Assembly: GCF_003075075.1 (NCBI RefSeq)
Contig: NZ_QCYM01000010.1
Location: 62,001-126,000 of the forward strand
Reading direction: 5' to 3'
DNA: 64,000 bases
Origin: Labrenzia sp. 011
Lineage (GTDB): Bacteria > Pseudomonadota > Alphaproteobacteria > Rhizobiales > Stappiaceae
Below are positions 26,683 through 36,421 of this stretch, one piece after another. The position numbers and the translations under genes are program-made. Under the pieces are notes generated by a model that saw only the letters and a program-made list of their open reading frames with translations, ran no database searches and was not told the DNA's origin. Within the stretch, counting starts at the first letter, position 1, and each line of letters begins with the position of its first letter.

Positions 26683-28572
26683 TCAGACGCCGGCTTCGAA
26701 AGCCTCGACAAGATCAAGAAAGGCTTCGCCGTATTTCTCCAGCTTCGACTGGCCGACGCCGGATACAGACAGCAAGGCATCCCGGGTCACGGGGCGGGCG
26801 GACGCAATGCCGGCCAGGGTGGCGTCCGGGAAGACCACATAGGAAGGGACTTGCTGGTCCCGTGCGATCTGGGTCCTCAGGCGGCGCAACCGCTCGAACA
26901 GAAGCTTGTCTTCATTGTCGAGTTCATCGGCGACCGAGCCCGCCCGTGACGTGCGGGTCTTTTTCAGCCCCGCCGCATTGCGGTCCTTGCGCAGGGCGAG
27001 CGTCTCTTCGCCGCGCAGCACGGACCGGGCCTTTTCCGTCAGTACCAGCGCGCCGAACTGGGTGTGATCAACATCGACAAACCCGGCGGCCACGAGCTGT
27101 CTGGCGATCGACTGCCAGGTCTTCTGCGGCAGTTCCGCGCCGATGCCGAAGACCGACAGGCTGTCATGGCCGAAGCGGGCCGTCTTCTCGTTGCTCTTGC
27201 CCATCAGCACATCGATGACATGGCCGGTGCCGAAGCGCTGGCCGGTGCGGTAGATGGCCGACATCAGCTTTTGCGCCGCTTCCGTTCCGTCCCAGGTTTC
27301 CACCGGCGACAGGCAGGTGTCGCAATTGCCGCAGGGCTGCGGGTAGGTCTCTCCGAAATGGGCCAGCAGCGCCTGGCGCCGGCAGCCCGAGGTTTCGCAA
27401 ATGCCCAGCAAGGCATTGAGCTTGGCGTTTTCGGCGCGTTTCACCTCGTCCGGCGCATCGCCTTCGGCGATCATCCGCCGCCGCTGCACCAGATCGGCCA
27501 TTCCATAGGCCATGAAGGCCTCCGCTGGAGCGCCGTCCCGGCCCGCCCGGCCCGTCTCCTGGTAGTAGGCCTCGACGGAGGAGGGCAGATCCAGATGGGC
27601 GACATAGCGTACGTCCGGCTTGTCGATGCCCATGCCGAAGGCGACGGTGGCCACCAGGCACAGGTCTTCCTCCAGCAGGAAGGCGTCCTGGTTGGCCGCC
27701 CTCTGTTCCGCCGGCAGGCGCGCGTGATAGGGAAGGGCCCGTATGCCCTTTTCCGTCAGCCAGGCGGCGATATCCTCGACCTTGGCCCGCGACAGGCAGT
27801 AGACGATGCCGCTTTCGTTCTCGTGTTTCTTCAGGAAATCCAGAAGCTGCTGGCGCTGGTTGGTGCGCTCGACGATTTCGTAGCGGATGTTCGGCCGGTC
27901 GAAGCTGGTGGAGAACACCTCGGCGTCCTCGAGCTGCAGCCGTGCCAGGATATCCTTTTGCGTATGCGGATCCGCCGTGGCCGTCAGCGCGACCCGGGGC
28001 ACGCCCGGATAGCGCTCCGGAAGACAGGACAGGGACAGATACTCCGGCCGGAAATCATGCCCCCACTGGCTGACGCAATGGGCTTCATCGATCGCGAAAA
28101 GGGAAATTTCAAGCGTGTCGAGGAATCTGCGGAAACTCTCTGCGCTGAGCCGTTCCGGCGTCACATAGAGAAGGTCGATTTCCCCGCGCTGCAGCTCCGC
28201 GCGCAAGGCAGACTGTTCTTCCGGCGACAGGGTGGAGTTCAGGGCGGCGGCGTTGACGCCCGCGGCCCGCAGGGCCCCGACCTGGTCCTTCATCAGGGCG
28301 ATCAGCGGCGAGACGACAATGCCGACGCCGCGCCGGCAGAGCGCCGGGATCTGAAAACACAGGGACTTGCCGGCGCCGGTGGGAAACAGAACCACCGCAT
28401 CCTTGCCGTCGACCAGCGTGTCGATGACGGCCTGCTGCTTGCCGCGGAAGCTGCTGTAACCGAAGACGGTCTGCAGCACCGCGAGCGGCTTCGGCTCCGC
28501 TCGGATTTCCGGAGCGGCGGAATGTTGAAGTGACGCAACTTCATCCGCGCTCACCGCGGGCGAAACAGACAT
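26683..28572 (-). CDS. recQ: ATP-dependent DNA helicase RecQ
   Basis: 629-residue 3'-5' helicase of recombination and repair. Motifs in order: [15 protein letters not shown] (motif 0), Walker [34 protein letters not shown] (DEAH box and aromatic-rich loop), ALTATA, and [10 protein letters not shown] (motif VI). The RecQ zinc site is formed by CETSGCRRQ and CGNCDTC, followed by the winged-helix domain and one C-terminal HRDC domain (about residues 545-620). Length and domain order match E. coli RecQ with a slightly longer linker before HRDC. Confidence 0.97.
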   Translation of the reverse strand: MSVSPAVSADEVASLQHSAAPEIRAEPKPLAVLQTVFGYSSFRGKQQAVIDTLVDGKDAVVLFPTGAGKSLCFQIPALCRRGVGIVVSPLIALMKDQVGALRAAGVNAAALNSTLSPEEQSALRAELQRGEIDLLYVTPERLSAESFRRFLDTLEISLFAIDEAHCVSQWGHDFRPEYLSLSCLPERYPGVPRVALTATADPHTQKDILARLQLEDAEVFSTSFDRPNIRYEIVERTNQRQQLLDFLKKHENESGIVYCLSRAKVEDIAAWLTEKGIRALPYHARLPAEQRAANQDAFLLEEDLCLVATVAFGMGIDKPDVRYVAHLDLPSSVEAYYQETGRAGRDGAPAEAFMAYGMADLVQRRRMIAEGDAPDEVKRAENAKLNALLGICETSGCRRQALLAHFGETYPQPCGNCDTCLSPVETWDGTEAAQKLMSAIYRTGQRFGTGHVIDVLMGKSNEKTARFGHDSLSVFGIGAELPQKTWQSIARQLVAAGFVDVDHTQFGALVLTEKARSVLRGEETLALRKDRNAAGLKKTRTSRAGSVADELDNEDKLLFERLRRLRTQIARDQQVPSYVVFPDATLAGIASARPVTRDALLSVSGVGQSKLEKYGEAFLDLVEAFEAGV

Positions 28573-28676
28573 GGGGCAGCAGGATCCTTTGAATTTCCCG
28601 AACCATGTCCTATTCGCACAGGAAGGGCAATCTTCGCCTGTGGATGATCGCGCTCATGAGCGGGGATAATGGTGCC

Positions 28677-29573
28677 CTAGAATTCGGCGTCCGGATCTCT
28701 GGCCAGGGTTTCCGCGCAATGAACGCGCATCTGTTCCGTCAGTTCGCCGAGATCGCCCGCGAGCCGTTCCGGCCGGATCGGCTTGCCGAAATGCACGTTG
28801 AACCTGGCGTTTTTCTTGTTGAGCAGCTCGTTGAAGACGGTCATGTCGCGCAATTCGGTCGACACGCGGGCGAGGAAATAGAAGAGGCCGGAATTGCGCC
28901 CGCCCATGTGCATGGGGATGATCGGCGCCTTGTTCTTGCGCGCCAGTGCCAGGGCGGAGCTCATCCAGGGGCGCTCGGTCAGTTTACCTCCGCTCCAGTA
29001 GGCAAGCCGCCCGGAGGGAAACAGCACGACCACCCGCTCCTTGGCGAAGGCCGTTGAGGCCAGCTTCAGTGTTTCCTTGGACTTCTCCCGGCTCTTGAAA
29101 TCCGCCCGCCACTCCACGGGGATGATCATCTCCGCAAGGCGGGGGTTGATGCGGATGGCATCCCGATTGGCGAAAATCGCCAGATCGTCCCGCCGGGCCT
29201 TGATCGCGTCATAAAGAACGATCCCGTCCGCAATGCCGGTGGGATGGTTGGACACCAGAACGACCGGGCCGTCCTTGGGCACGCGGTCGAGCCCGAGCGT
29301 CGTCACGTTCAGCTTCAACAGGTCGCTGAGATGGGCGAAAACGTCGAGTGCTTCCATGGGAGCGATCGTGTCGGCCATGGTGACGGCGGACTTGTAGCGC
29401 AGAATGCTGTGGGCGAAGGGGCGGATGAACGGCCACCAGGGACTGGCCATCACCAGTTTGCCGCGCTCGGCTATGAGAACATCGACGATATGACGTTCGG
29501 CAAGCTGCCTTTGGGCAGCAGATTGGAGGCGTGCCGACGGAGTATCCGTCGTCTGATCTGTCGTCCGCACCAT
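28677..29573 (-). CDS. PlsC-type lysophospholipid acyltransferase family protein
   Basis: 298 residues with an acyltransferase core. The catalytic block is VVLVSNHPTGIADG, an H-x5-D arrangement rather than the canonical H-x4-D, as found in the putative-hemolysin branch of the PlsC superfamily. Later blocks are INPRLAEMIIPVEW, VVVLFPSGRLAYW (block III, FPEG-like with S for E) and APIIPMHMGGRNS. There is no cleavable signal; the PWWPFIRPFAHSIL stretch may be peripheral to the membrane. Likely role is acyl transfer in lipid synthesis (possibly ornithine-lipid-type), but the substrate is not fixed by sequence. Confidence 0.85.
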   Translation of the reverse strand: MVRTTDQTTDTPSARLQSAAQRQLAERHIVDVLIAERGKLVMASPWWPFIRPFAHSILRYKSAVTMADTIAPMEALDVFAHLSDLLKLNVTTLGLDRVPKDGPVVLVSNHPTGIADGIVLYDAIKARRDDLAIFANRDAIRINPRLAEMIIPVEWRADFKSREKSKETLKLASTAFAKERVVVLFPSGRLAYWSGGKLTERPWMSSALALARKNKAPIIPMHMGGRNSGLFYFLARVSTELRDMTVFNELLNKKNARFNVHFGKPIRPERLAGDLGELTEQMRVHCAETLARDPDAEF

Positions 29574-29688
29574 GCACCTCTGCCTACCGAAAAACCACTT
29601 TACTCTTTTGCATCGTTAACGAAATCGGCTCATGGGTGCAAATGCTCCCTGAACTATTTTCCCGCTTCCGTGGGCGTTCCGGCGCGCC

Positions 29689-30066
29689 TCAGCTCCACAG
29701 GGAACTGGTGAAAAGCGCCACGATTGTCAGAAATGAGGCGGCCCAGGCGAGCGAACGCGGGTTGGCCCTCCCGGCCCAGTAGCTGGCGATATAGATGAGC
29801 CTGAGTGCGATGAACAGGATGGCAAGGCGGTCTGTCCAGGCCGGGTCGGCCCCCTGGCTCATGGCCACGAAGACGGCAACGGCGAAAAAGGGGAAAGCTT
29901 CAAACCCGTTTGCCTGGGCGCCTTGCGCCCGGGCGCGGAACCCTTCCCGCCAGAAATCCGGGTCTCTCGGGTTGGCGTTGTCGTAGTCCTTGTTCAGCTT
30001 GGCGGGAAACGCCGAAAGGGCAGGCAGGATGGCGGCTATCAGCACGCACCAGAGAGCGATCGGCAT
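29689..30066 (-). CDS. MAPEG family membrane protein
   Basis: 125 residues with four predicted transmembrane helices: residues 1-20 (MPIALWCVLIAAILPALSAF), about 58-72, 82-98 and 105-123. The MAPEG signature region is RAQGAQANGFEAFPFFAVAV followed by LRLIYIASYW. Family members conjugate or transfer glutathione or act on eicosanoids in eukaryotes; in bacteria the function is mostly unknown. It is divergent from the phosphatase-like gene across a 370-bp region with a long inverted repeat. Confidence 0.9.
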   Translation of the reverse strand: MPIALWCVLIAAILPALSAFPAKLNKDYDNANPRDPDFWREGFRARAQGAQANGFEAFPFFAVAVFVAMSQGADPAWTDRLAILFIALRLIYIASYWAGRANPRSLAWAASFLTIVALFTSSLWS

Positions 30067-30436
30067 GGAGATGTCCTTCGACTGTGGAGGAACCGTGAAC
30101 GACGGTCCGGCCGGATTTGGGTCCCGACGGGGAGCGGGCGGGTCTTCATATGCAGGCCATGAACCTTCCGCATCCGTGTTTCAGGACCATGTATACGCGA
30201 TATCCTCATCAAATTCCCGATTGCCGCCGTCTTGTCATAATGAATTCCACCCATAAGTGTAGGTCACGGACTCATGAACGAGAAAGAAACGGTTCGAGGC
30301 AGAGCTGACACGCTCTTCACCGTTTCCTTCTCGTTGATGGGCCGTGACCTGGGGGAGGCCGTGAACGGGCTTCCGTTCCGGGCAGCCCCTTCCAGGTTGT
30401 GAAAACTGTTCAGTTGACTTCTTGGAGGATGTTCTC
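30067..30436. other. Divergent intergenic region with long inverted repeat
   Basis: 370 bp between the MAPEG gene and the phosphatase-like gene, which are transcribed away from each other. The main content is the hairpin at 30262-30349. TTGACT at 30416 and GGAGG before the GTG start mark the entry into the next gene. A 79-codon minus-strand frame across the hairpin is not credible as a gene. Confidence 0.6.
30262..30349. repeat. Long inverted repeat (about 31-bp arms), possible structured RNA
   Basis: Left arm 30262-30293 begins GGTCACGG and ends GAAACGGT; right arm 30319-30349 is its near-exact complement, beginning ACCGTTTC and ending CCGTGACC. Only three or four mismatches and one bulge interrupt the stem. 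The 25-base loop contains a small AGAG...CTCT dyad. No flanking target duplication or T tract is obvious. Confidence 0.75.
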
Positions 30437-30892
30437 GTGTCTAAGACCACAGTCTTGTTCCTGTGCCCGGACAACAGCTTGCTGGGGCCGTTGGCGGAAG
30501 CCTATCTGAACTTCCGGGGAAATGGACTGTTGCGGGCGTTTTCCGCAGGGGTGGAGCCGGCGGACCGGCTGAACCGCCATGTGCATCGGCTGCTGGCCGC
30601 CGAAGGGGTGGATGACCGGGGCCTGATGCCCAAGCCGGTGGATGTGTTTCTGATGCCGCATGCGGTCGTGCCGGACCGGGTGGTCTATCTCGCCGACATG
30701 GACCCGGTCGCATTGCCCGTACACTGGAAGTCCACAACCTCCAGCCACTGGTGGAGCATTGCCCCGAAACCGCCGTTCCCCTGCACGTTCAGTGCCTGCG
30801 CGGAGTACTTCAACCGTATCAGGAAGGCGATCGACCGGCTGGTCGAACCACCCCGGTTCATGATCCGGCCGCCCCTCGGCAAGGTGGCATGA
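30437..30892 (+). CDS. Low-molecular-weight phosphatase / arsenate-reductase-like protein, catalytic Arg missing
   Basis: 151 residues with the LMW protein-tyrosine-phosphatase fold. The P-loop reads VLFLCPDNSLLGPLAEAYLN, aligning with VLFLCTGNSARSxxAEA in active members: Cys10 and Asn13 are kept, but the Arg six residues after the Cys is Leu16 and the following Ser is Gly. The late DP motif that supplies the general acid is also absent (APKPPFPC). The start is GTG at 30437, eight bases after GGAGG; the TTG at 30422 overlaps the ribosome site. It is therefore probably a non-catalytic binding protein. The Omp19-like gene follows 121 bp later on the same strand. Confidence 0.85.
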   Translation: MSKTTVLFLCPDNSLLGPLAEAYLNFRGNGLLRAFSAGVEPADRLNRHVHRLLAAEGVDDRGLMPKPVDVFLMPHAVVPDRVVYLADMDPVALPVHWKSTTSSHWWSIAPKPPFPCTFSACAEYFNRIRKAIDRLVEPPRFMIRPPLGKVA

Positions 30893-30928
30893 TCCGTCCC
30901 GAGGACGAAAATGGCCGGTTTCACTGGA

Positions 30929-30946
30929 CAAAATCCCGGGATTTTG
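30929..30946. promoter_or_regulatory. 18-bp perfect palindrome CAAAATCCCGGGATTTTG
   Basis: A gap-free palindrome 68 bp before the Omp19-like lipoprotein gene, followed by TTTTCGACAAATT. Either an operator or a short terminator for the preceding gene; the lack of a loop favours protein binding. Confidence 0.45.
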
Positions 30947-31013
30947 GATTTTCGACAAATTCTGGGCTAAGGATGCATTCATTATGGGCCGAAAGGTGAG
31001 GGACTGATTCGTT

Positions 31014-31541
31014 ATGATGCGCGCGGGAAAACTTGTTTTGGTTATGGGGCTGGTGGTCCTGGCGGCCGGATGTCAGCGGTTCTCCGGAGGGCGGAATTAT
31101 GCTGCGCCCCTGCCCGCGACTCCGACCACACCGGTCGGTTCCGGAGCCCTCGCACCGCTCGATCCCAATGCCCCTCAGGTCGGCACTGCCGGGCTGGACC
31201 CCACCGCCGCCCCGGCCGATCTGGCCAGCAATCCGATTGCGGCGCCCTCCGGCGCCCAGGAAATCGGCCGCACGGACCTTCTCGGCGGCTGGAGCCTGAC
31301 GTCAGCGGGCGAGAGCTGCAAGGCCTTCATGACCCTGACGACATGGTCCGGTGGATACAGGGCCAATACCCGTGGTTGTGTGACGCCGGCGCTCACAGGT
31401 ATCGCCGCCTGGGACCTGAACGGCAAGCAGGTCGTCCTGAAGGATGGAACCGGCGTGATCGTTGCGCAGCTCTATTCCAGCGCGCCCGGCAGGTTTGACG
31501 GCCAGACCTCGACCGGGGCGCCCATTTCCCTCTACCGTTAA
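31014..31541 (+). CDS. Omp19-like outer-membrane lipoprotein, AprI/Inh protease-inhibitor fold
   Basis: 175-residue lipoprotein. The signal peptide ends in the lipobox LAAGC with Cys20 as the lipidated residue. A Pro/Ala-rich linker (residues 25-85) leads to an Inh-type beta barrel with a disulfide pair (GESCK and RGCV). The C-terminal blocks WDLNGKQVVLKDGTG, VAQLYSS and GRFDGQT match Brucella Omp19, a lipoprotein that inhibits host proteases. ATG at 31014 is directly followed by a second ATG at 31017. In a free-living relative the target would be secreted or grazer proteases, which is inferred. Confidence 0.9.
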   Translation: MMRAGKLVLVMGLVVLAAGCQRFSGGRNYAAPLPATPTTPVGSGALAPLDPNAPQVGTAGLDPTAAPADLASNPIAAPSGAQEIGRTDLLGGWSLTSAGESCKAFMTLTTWSGGYRANTRGCVTPALTGIAAWDLNGKQVVLKDGTGVIVAQLYSSAPGRFDGQTSTGAPISLYR

Positions 31542-31581
31542 CAATCCTCGGTATTTTTTACTGGACAGTACGCGCTATGAG

Positions 31582-31596
31582 TGTACATTTTGTACA
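31582..31596. promoter_or_regulatory. Operator-like repeat TGTACA-TTT-TGTACA
   Basis: TGTACATTTTGTACA is a symmetric double hexamer ending 21 bp before the ATG of the DUF7662-like gene. Its position between promoter and start suits a repressor site, perhaps autoregulatory. Confidence 0.5.
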
Positions 31597-31617
31597 GCTA
31601 TCGGAAAGGCTGTGCAA

Positions 31618-32406
31618 ATGTCGAAATATGAACCGTTGCGTGAGCACCTTGCGCGTCTGGAGGATGTCGTCTGGGCCGCAAAGCTGAATGAAGTCGAAGA
31701 GATCATCGGGACCTCCCTTCCCAAGAGCGCCCGCGAGCACCGCACATGGTGGGCCAATTCGGGCGGCAGCCTTGTTCACCAGAATGCCTGGCTCGACGCC
31801 GGCTGGCGGGTGGAGCGCACCGACCTGATGCGCGATGTGATCGTTTTCCGTCGGCTCAGAATCGGCGGAACGGGGATCGCCGGCAAATCCTCCCGGGCGG
31901 AACAGGGCGGAAAATCCCCTCAGCGCCTTGCGGAAAAGCGGCTGACGAAGGAGCTGGCGGCCTTGCGGCAGCCAACGACGGTGACGCTCCGTTCCGAGTG
32001 GGTCACCCTGGGCGACGTCCACAGAACGCCCTGCTCGAGCGAGGTCATCCCCGAGGATGCCGGCGTGCTGCGGTTCGCGGCTCTCGATGGCGACGACGTC
32101 GTCACGGCCCTTGTCGCGACCGGGTCCATCCGGCGGGCATACCGAAGCATGCGTCTGCGCACCGCGGAGCAGAACAGCACCGACGACGACAGCGGTTTCG
32201 GCCGCATGCTCGTCGAAAAGGCCGGCTTCGATCCCGGAGCACCGATCGAATGCGATGTGGTCAAGCCGGGAAACGCCTGGCTGCTGACCGATGGTCGCGG
32301 CCGCAAGGCCAATCTGGACGACCCGAACGAATGCCAGCTCGTCGCGCAGCTGCTTTATATCCAGGAACTGCAGAACGGCCGCAAGTCGATGCTGCTGCAG
32401 CGGTAG
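31618..32406 (+). CDS. DUF7662-like N-terminal domain protein
   Basis: 262 residues. Residues 3-75 (YEPLREHLARL, a pattern of VEEIIGTSLPKSAREHRTWW, then NSGGSLVHQNAWLDAGWRV) match the DUF7662 domain, a small fold found in many bacterial proteins of unknown role, often near restriction or regulatory genes. The remaining about 185 residues are unrecognised, with a basic segment at 90-125 and an acidic DDDSGF loop. The ATG at 31618 is used; the longer frame from 31462 runs into the Omp19-like gene. A TGTACA repeat lies right before the start and a hairpin terminator right after the stop. A DNA-related regulatory role is only a guess. Confidence 0.8.
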   Translation: MSKYEPLREHLARLEDVVWAAKLNEVEEIIGTSLPKSAREHRTWWANSGGSLVHQNAWLDAGWRVERTDLMRDVIVFRRLRIGGTGIAGKSSRAEQGGKSPQRLAEKRLTKELAALRQPTTVTLRSEWVTLGDVHRTPCSSEVIPEDAGVLRFAALDGDDVVTALVATGSIRRAYRSMRLRTAEQNSTDDDSGFGRMLVEKAGFDPGAPIECDVVKPGNAWLLTDGRGRKANLDDPNECQLVAQLLYIQELQNGRKSMLLQR

Positions 32407-32850
32407 ACGAAAACGGAACGGCCCCATCGGCCCTGTGCCTGTCTTCCGTTTTTCGCGGGACGACAGGGGCGGGGTGGCGCTCGGCGCGAAAAGGCATCGC
32501 AAGGGTGAGGCCGGTTCCGGCGCCGGGCTGCGTCGCCCTGTCTTCCCCGACGGAATGGTTCTCGGTGATGTCCGACATGCCGGCAGGCCGGAGAATGGCC
32601 GGCGGGATGTCCCTGCGCGGCGCTCGACCCGCGGGCAGAGGCTTTTCCGGCCGGGCCGGTTTGCGAATCCGCAGCCGTGATTATCCCTTGGCAGAAGTCC
32701 CGATTTTCAACCGGTTGAAATCCGAAAGCGTCCCCCTGCCGGGCGTATCAGACCATATCATGACTTGCATCCACGGCGTTTTGACCTTATTCCGCCGAGC
32801 AATTGGTCTCACTCACGACCCCATGATGCCTCATGGAGGGAGTATCGCCG
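32407..32850. other. Intergenic region before zapE
   Basis: 444 bp. It opens with the hairpin at 32408-32455; the rest is GC-rich without recognisable genes, turning AT-richer from about 32690 towards zapE where its promoter should lie. No clear operator dyad was seen. Confidence 0.5.
32408..32455 (+). terminator. Terminator after DUF7662-like gene
   Basis: CGAAAACGGAA pairs with TTCCGTTTTTCG across a loop that contains its own GGCC...GGCC pairing; the 3' arm includes five T residues. It starts two bases after the stop codon. Confidence 0.65.
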
Positions 32851-34014
32851 TTGAAGATGGAACTGCCGGTCAACCGAGCAATGAGCGCCCGCTACGACGC
32901 GCTGATCGCCTCCGGCGAGATTTCGGAAGACCCTGTCCAGCGGCAGGCCGTGCGCCAGCTGGACCTTCTCAACACCCGCCTGGCGGAAACCCGGCTCGCG
33001 TCGAAGAAAAGCTCTCTCGGCTGGCTGTTCGCCAACAAGAAGAACCAGCTCTGGTTGGCGGTTCAGGGCCTTTACATGTGGGGCGGCGTCGGGCGTGGCA
33101 AGACCATGCTCATGGACCTCTTCTACGAGGTCACGGTGATCCGCCGCAAACGCCGGGTGCATTTTCACGAATTCATGACCGATGTGCATGAGCGCATTCA
33201 CGCCCACCGCCAGGCGCACAAGCGCGGCGAGGTGAAAGGCGACGATCCGATCCCGCCCGTTGCCGCACAGATCGCCGAGGAAACCCGGCTGCTGCTCTTC
33301 GACGAGTTCGCCGTCACCGACATCGCCGACGCCATGATCCTCGGTCGCCTGTTCACCCAGCTTTTCGAAAGAGGCGTGATCGTGGTGGCGACCTCGAATG
33401 TCGAGCCGTCCAAACTCTACAAGGATGGGCTCAACCGCCAGCTGTTTCTGCCTTTCATCGAGATGCTGGCCAAGCGGGTCGAGATCCTGCATCTGGATTC
33501 GCCGACAGACTACCGGCTGGAAAAGCTCGCGGGTGCTCCGGTCTATATCACCCCTCTGGGGGCGGCGGCCGATGCGCGGATGGACGAAATCTGGGCGAAA
33601 CTGACCCACGGCATGCAGCCGCACGCCGCGGAACTGGAGAACATGGGCCGCCGGATCGTTGTCCCCCGTGTGGCCGCCGGAGCGGCGCGGTTCTCTTTTG
33701 ACGACCTGTGCATGCAGCCGCTGGGGGCAAGCGACTATCTGCGCATCGTTCATGCCTTCAGCACGGTGTTTCTGGATCACGTGCCGGTCATGTCGAAAGC
33801 CCGGCGCAACGAAGCCAAGCGATTTATCAACCTGATCGACACTTTCTACGACAACGGCATCAAGCTGATCCTCTCCGCTGAAGCCGAGCCGCAGAATCTC
33901 TATACCTCGGAGGATGGAACGGAAGCTTTCGAATTCGACCGGACAGTGTCGCGGTTGATCGAAATGCGGTCCGAGGCCTACCTTGCGGGTGAAAGACGGG
34001 AATTGCACGTCTAG
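32851..34014 (+). CDS. zapE: Cell division ATPase ZapE (AFG1-like)
   Basis: 387-residue AFG1-type AAA ATPase. Walker A is GGVGRGKT (residues 78-85), Walker B LLLFDEFAVTDIADA, followed by VIVVATSNVEPSKLYKDGLNR, all typical. ZapE associates with the Z-ring in E. coli and the mitochondrial orthologue handles membrane protein quality. The start is taken as TTG 32851 because GGAGGGAG lies eight bases before it; ATG 32857 or ATG 32833 are alternatives. It precedes mdh by 173 bp, a position shared with many Rhizobiales genomes. Confidence 0.95.
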   Translation: MKMELPVNRAMSARYDALIASGEISEDPVQRQAVRQLDLLNTRLAETRLASKKSSLGWLFANKKNQLWLAVQGLYMWGGVGRGKTMLMDLFYEVTVIRRKRRVHFHEFMTDVHERIHAHRQAHKRGEVKGDDPIPPVAAQIAEETRLLLFDEFAVTDIADAMILGRLFTQLFERGVIVVATSNVEPSKLYKDGLNRQLFLPFIEMLAKRVEILHLDSPTDYRLEKLAGAPVYITPLGAAADARMDEIWAKLTHGMQPHAAELENMGRRIVVPRVAAGAARFSFDDLCMQPLGASDYLRIVHAFSTVFLDHVPVMSKARRNEAKRFINLIDTFYDNGIKLILSAEAEPQNLYTSEDGTEAFEFDRTVSRLIEMRSEAYLAGERRELHV

Positions 34015-34172
34015 ATATACATTCCCTATTGGGCATGTATGGAGGCGAGAAGAAATGAAAATTTTTGCCGGGCACCGCGCAATAATCTTTTGGCGAGGTT
34101 GCGCGGGCGCGGCAAAGAGAGTAGTGCCATCGTCAGTCATCGGCGGATGGCATGGAGTTCCATCTTACGTAA

Positions 34173-35150
<978 letters not shown>

Positions 35151-35221
35151 GCGGCGGTCCAATGGAATAGCGACCGTTCCTTCCCCATGAAGGAACGGTT
35201 CTCCGACAACGGGGGAGACAC

Positions 35222-36421
35222 ATGAATATTCATGAATACCAGGCCAAGGCCGTGCTGAAGGAATTCGGCGCTCCGGTGGCCGAGGGCGTTGCAATCTTTT
35301 CAGCCGACGAAGCGGAAGCTGCCGCCAAAAGCCTTCCGGGCCCGCTCTGGGTCGTCAAGTCACAGATCCACGCCGGCGGCCGCGGCAAGGGCAAGTTCAA
35401 GGAACTTCCCGCCGATGCCAAGGGTGGTGTCCGTCTGGCTTTCTCCCTGGACGAAGTCAAGGCGCATGCTCGCGAAATGCTCGGCAACACGCTGGTCACC
35501 AAGCAGACCGGTGAAGCAGGCAAGGTCGTCAACCGTCTGTATATCGAAGACGGCGCCGACATCGAGCGTGAGCTTTATCTCTCCATCCTGGTCGACCGTA
35601 CCGTCGGCCGCGCGGCCTTCGTCGTCTCCACCGAGGGTGGCATGGACATCGAGGCGGTTGCCGAAGAGACCCCGGAAAAGATCATCACCCTGCCGATCGA
35701 TCCGGACACCGGCGTGACCGAGGCGGACGCGGGCAAGCTCTGCGACGCGCTGGAGCTGTCCGGCGCGGCTCGTCAGGACGGCATGAAGCTCTTCCCGATC
35801 CTGTACAAGGCCTATGTCGAAAAGGACATGAGCCTTCTGGAAGTCAACCCGCTGATCGTCATGAAGGACGGCCATCTGCGTGTCCTTGACGCCAAGGTCT
35901 CCTTCGACGGCAACGCGCTCTTCCGTCATCCCGACATCCTGGCCCTGCGCGACGAGACCGAAGAGGATGCCAAGGAAATCGAGGCGTCCAAATATGATCT
36001 CGCCTATGTGGCCCTGGACGGTGACATCGGCTGCATGGTCAACGGCGCAGGCCTGGCCATGGCGACCATGGACATCATCAAGCTCTACGGCGCCGAGCCG
36101 GCAAACTTCCTCGATGTGGGCGGCGGAGCCTCCAAGGAGAAGGTGACGGCCGCGTTCAAGATCATCACCTCCGATCCGAAGGTGAAGGGCATCCTGGTCA
36201 ACATCTTCGGCGGCATCATGCGCTGCGACGTGATCGCGGAAGGCGTGGTTGCAGCCGTCAAGGAAGTCGGCCTGCAGGTGCCGCTCGTTGTGCGCCTGGA
36301 AGGCACCAACGTGGAACTCGGCAAGAAGATCATCAACGAAAGCGGCCTGAACGTCATCGCCGCGGATGATCTCGACGACGCCGCCCAGAAAATCGTGAAA
36401 GCCGTGAAGGAGGGCGCGTAA
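35222..36421 (+). CDS. sucC: Succinyl-CoA synthetase beta subunit
   Basis: 399-residue subunit carrying the nucleotide-binding ATP-grasp domain. It begins [16 protein letters not shown], the standard N-terminus, has [10 protein letters not shown] in the grasp loop, [14 protein letters not shown], and the glycine-rich [15 protein letters not shown] near the C-terminus. Its TAA is followed immediately by the ATG of sucD, so the two subunits are translated together. The complex converts succinyl-CoA to succinate with ATP or GTP formation. Confidence 0.98.
   Translation: MNIHEYQAKAVLKEFGAPVAEGVAIFSADEAEAAAKSLPGPLWVVKSQIHAGGRGKGKFKELPADAKGGVRLAFSLDEVKAHAREMLGNTLVTKQTGEAGKVVNRLYIEDGADIERELYLSILVDRTVGRAAFVVSTEGGMDIEAVAEETPEKIITLPIDPDTGVTEADAGKLCDALELSGAARQDGMKLFPILYKAYVEKDMSLLEVNPLIVMKDGHLRVLDAKVSFDGNALFRHPDILALRDETEEDAKEIEASKYDLAYVALDGDIGCMVNGAGLAMATMDIIKLYGAEPANFLDVGGGASKEKVTAAFKIITSDPKVKGILVNIFGGIMRCDVIAEGVVAAVKEVGLQVPLVVRLEGTNVELGKKIINESGLNVIAADDLDDAAQKIVKAVKEGA

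Noticed and set aside
30235-30474. 79-codon minus-strand gene across the long inverted repeat
   Set aside because: It overlaps the repeat and the ribosome site of the next gene, with no supported start or family.
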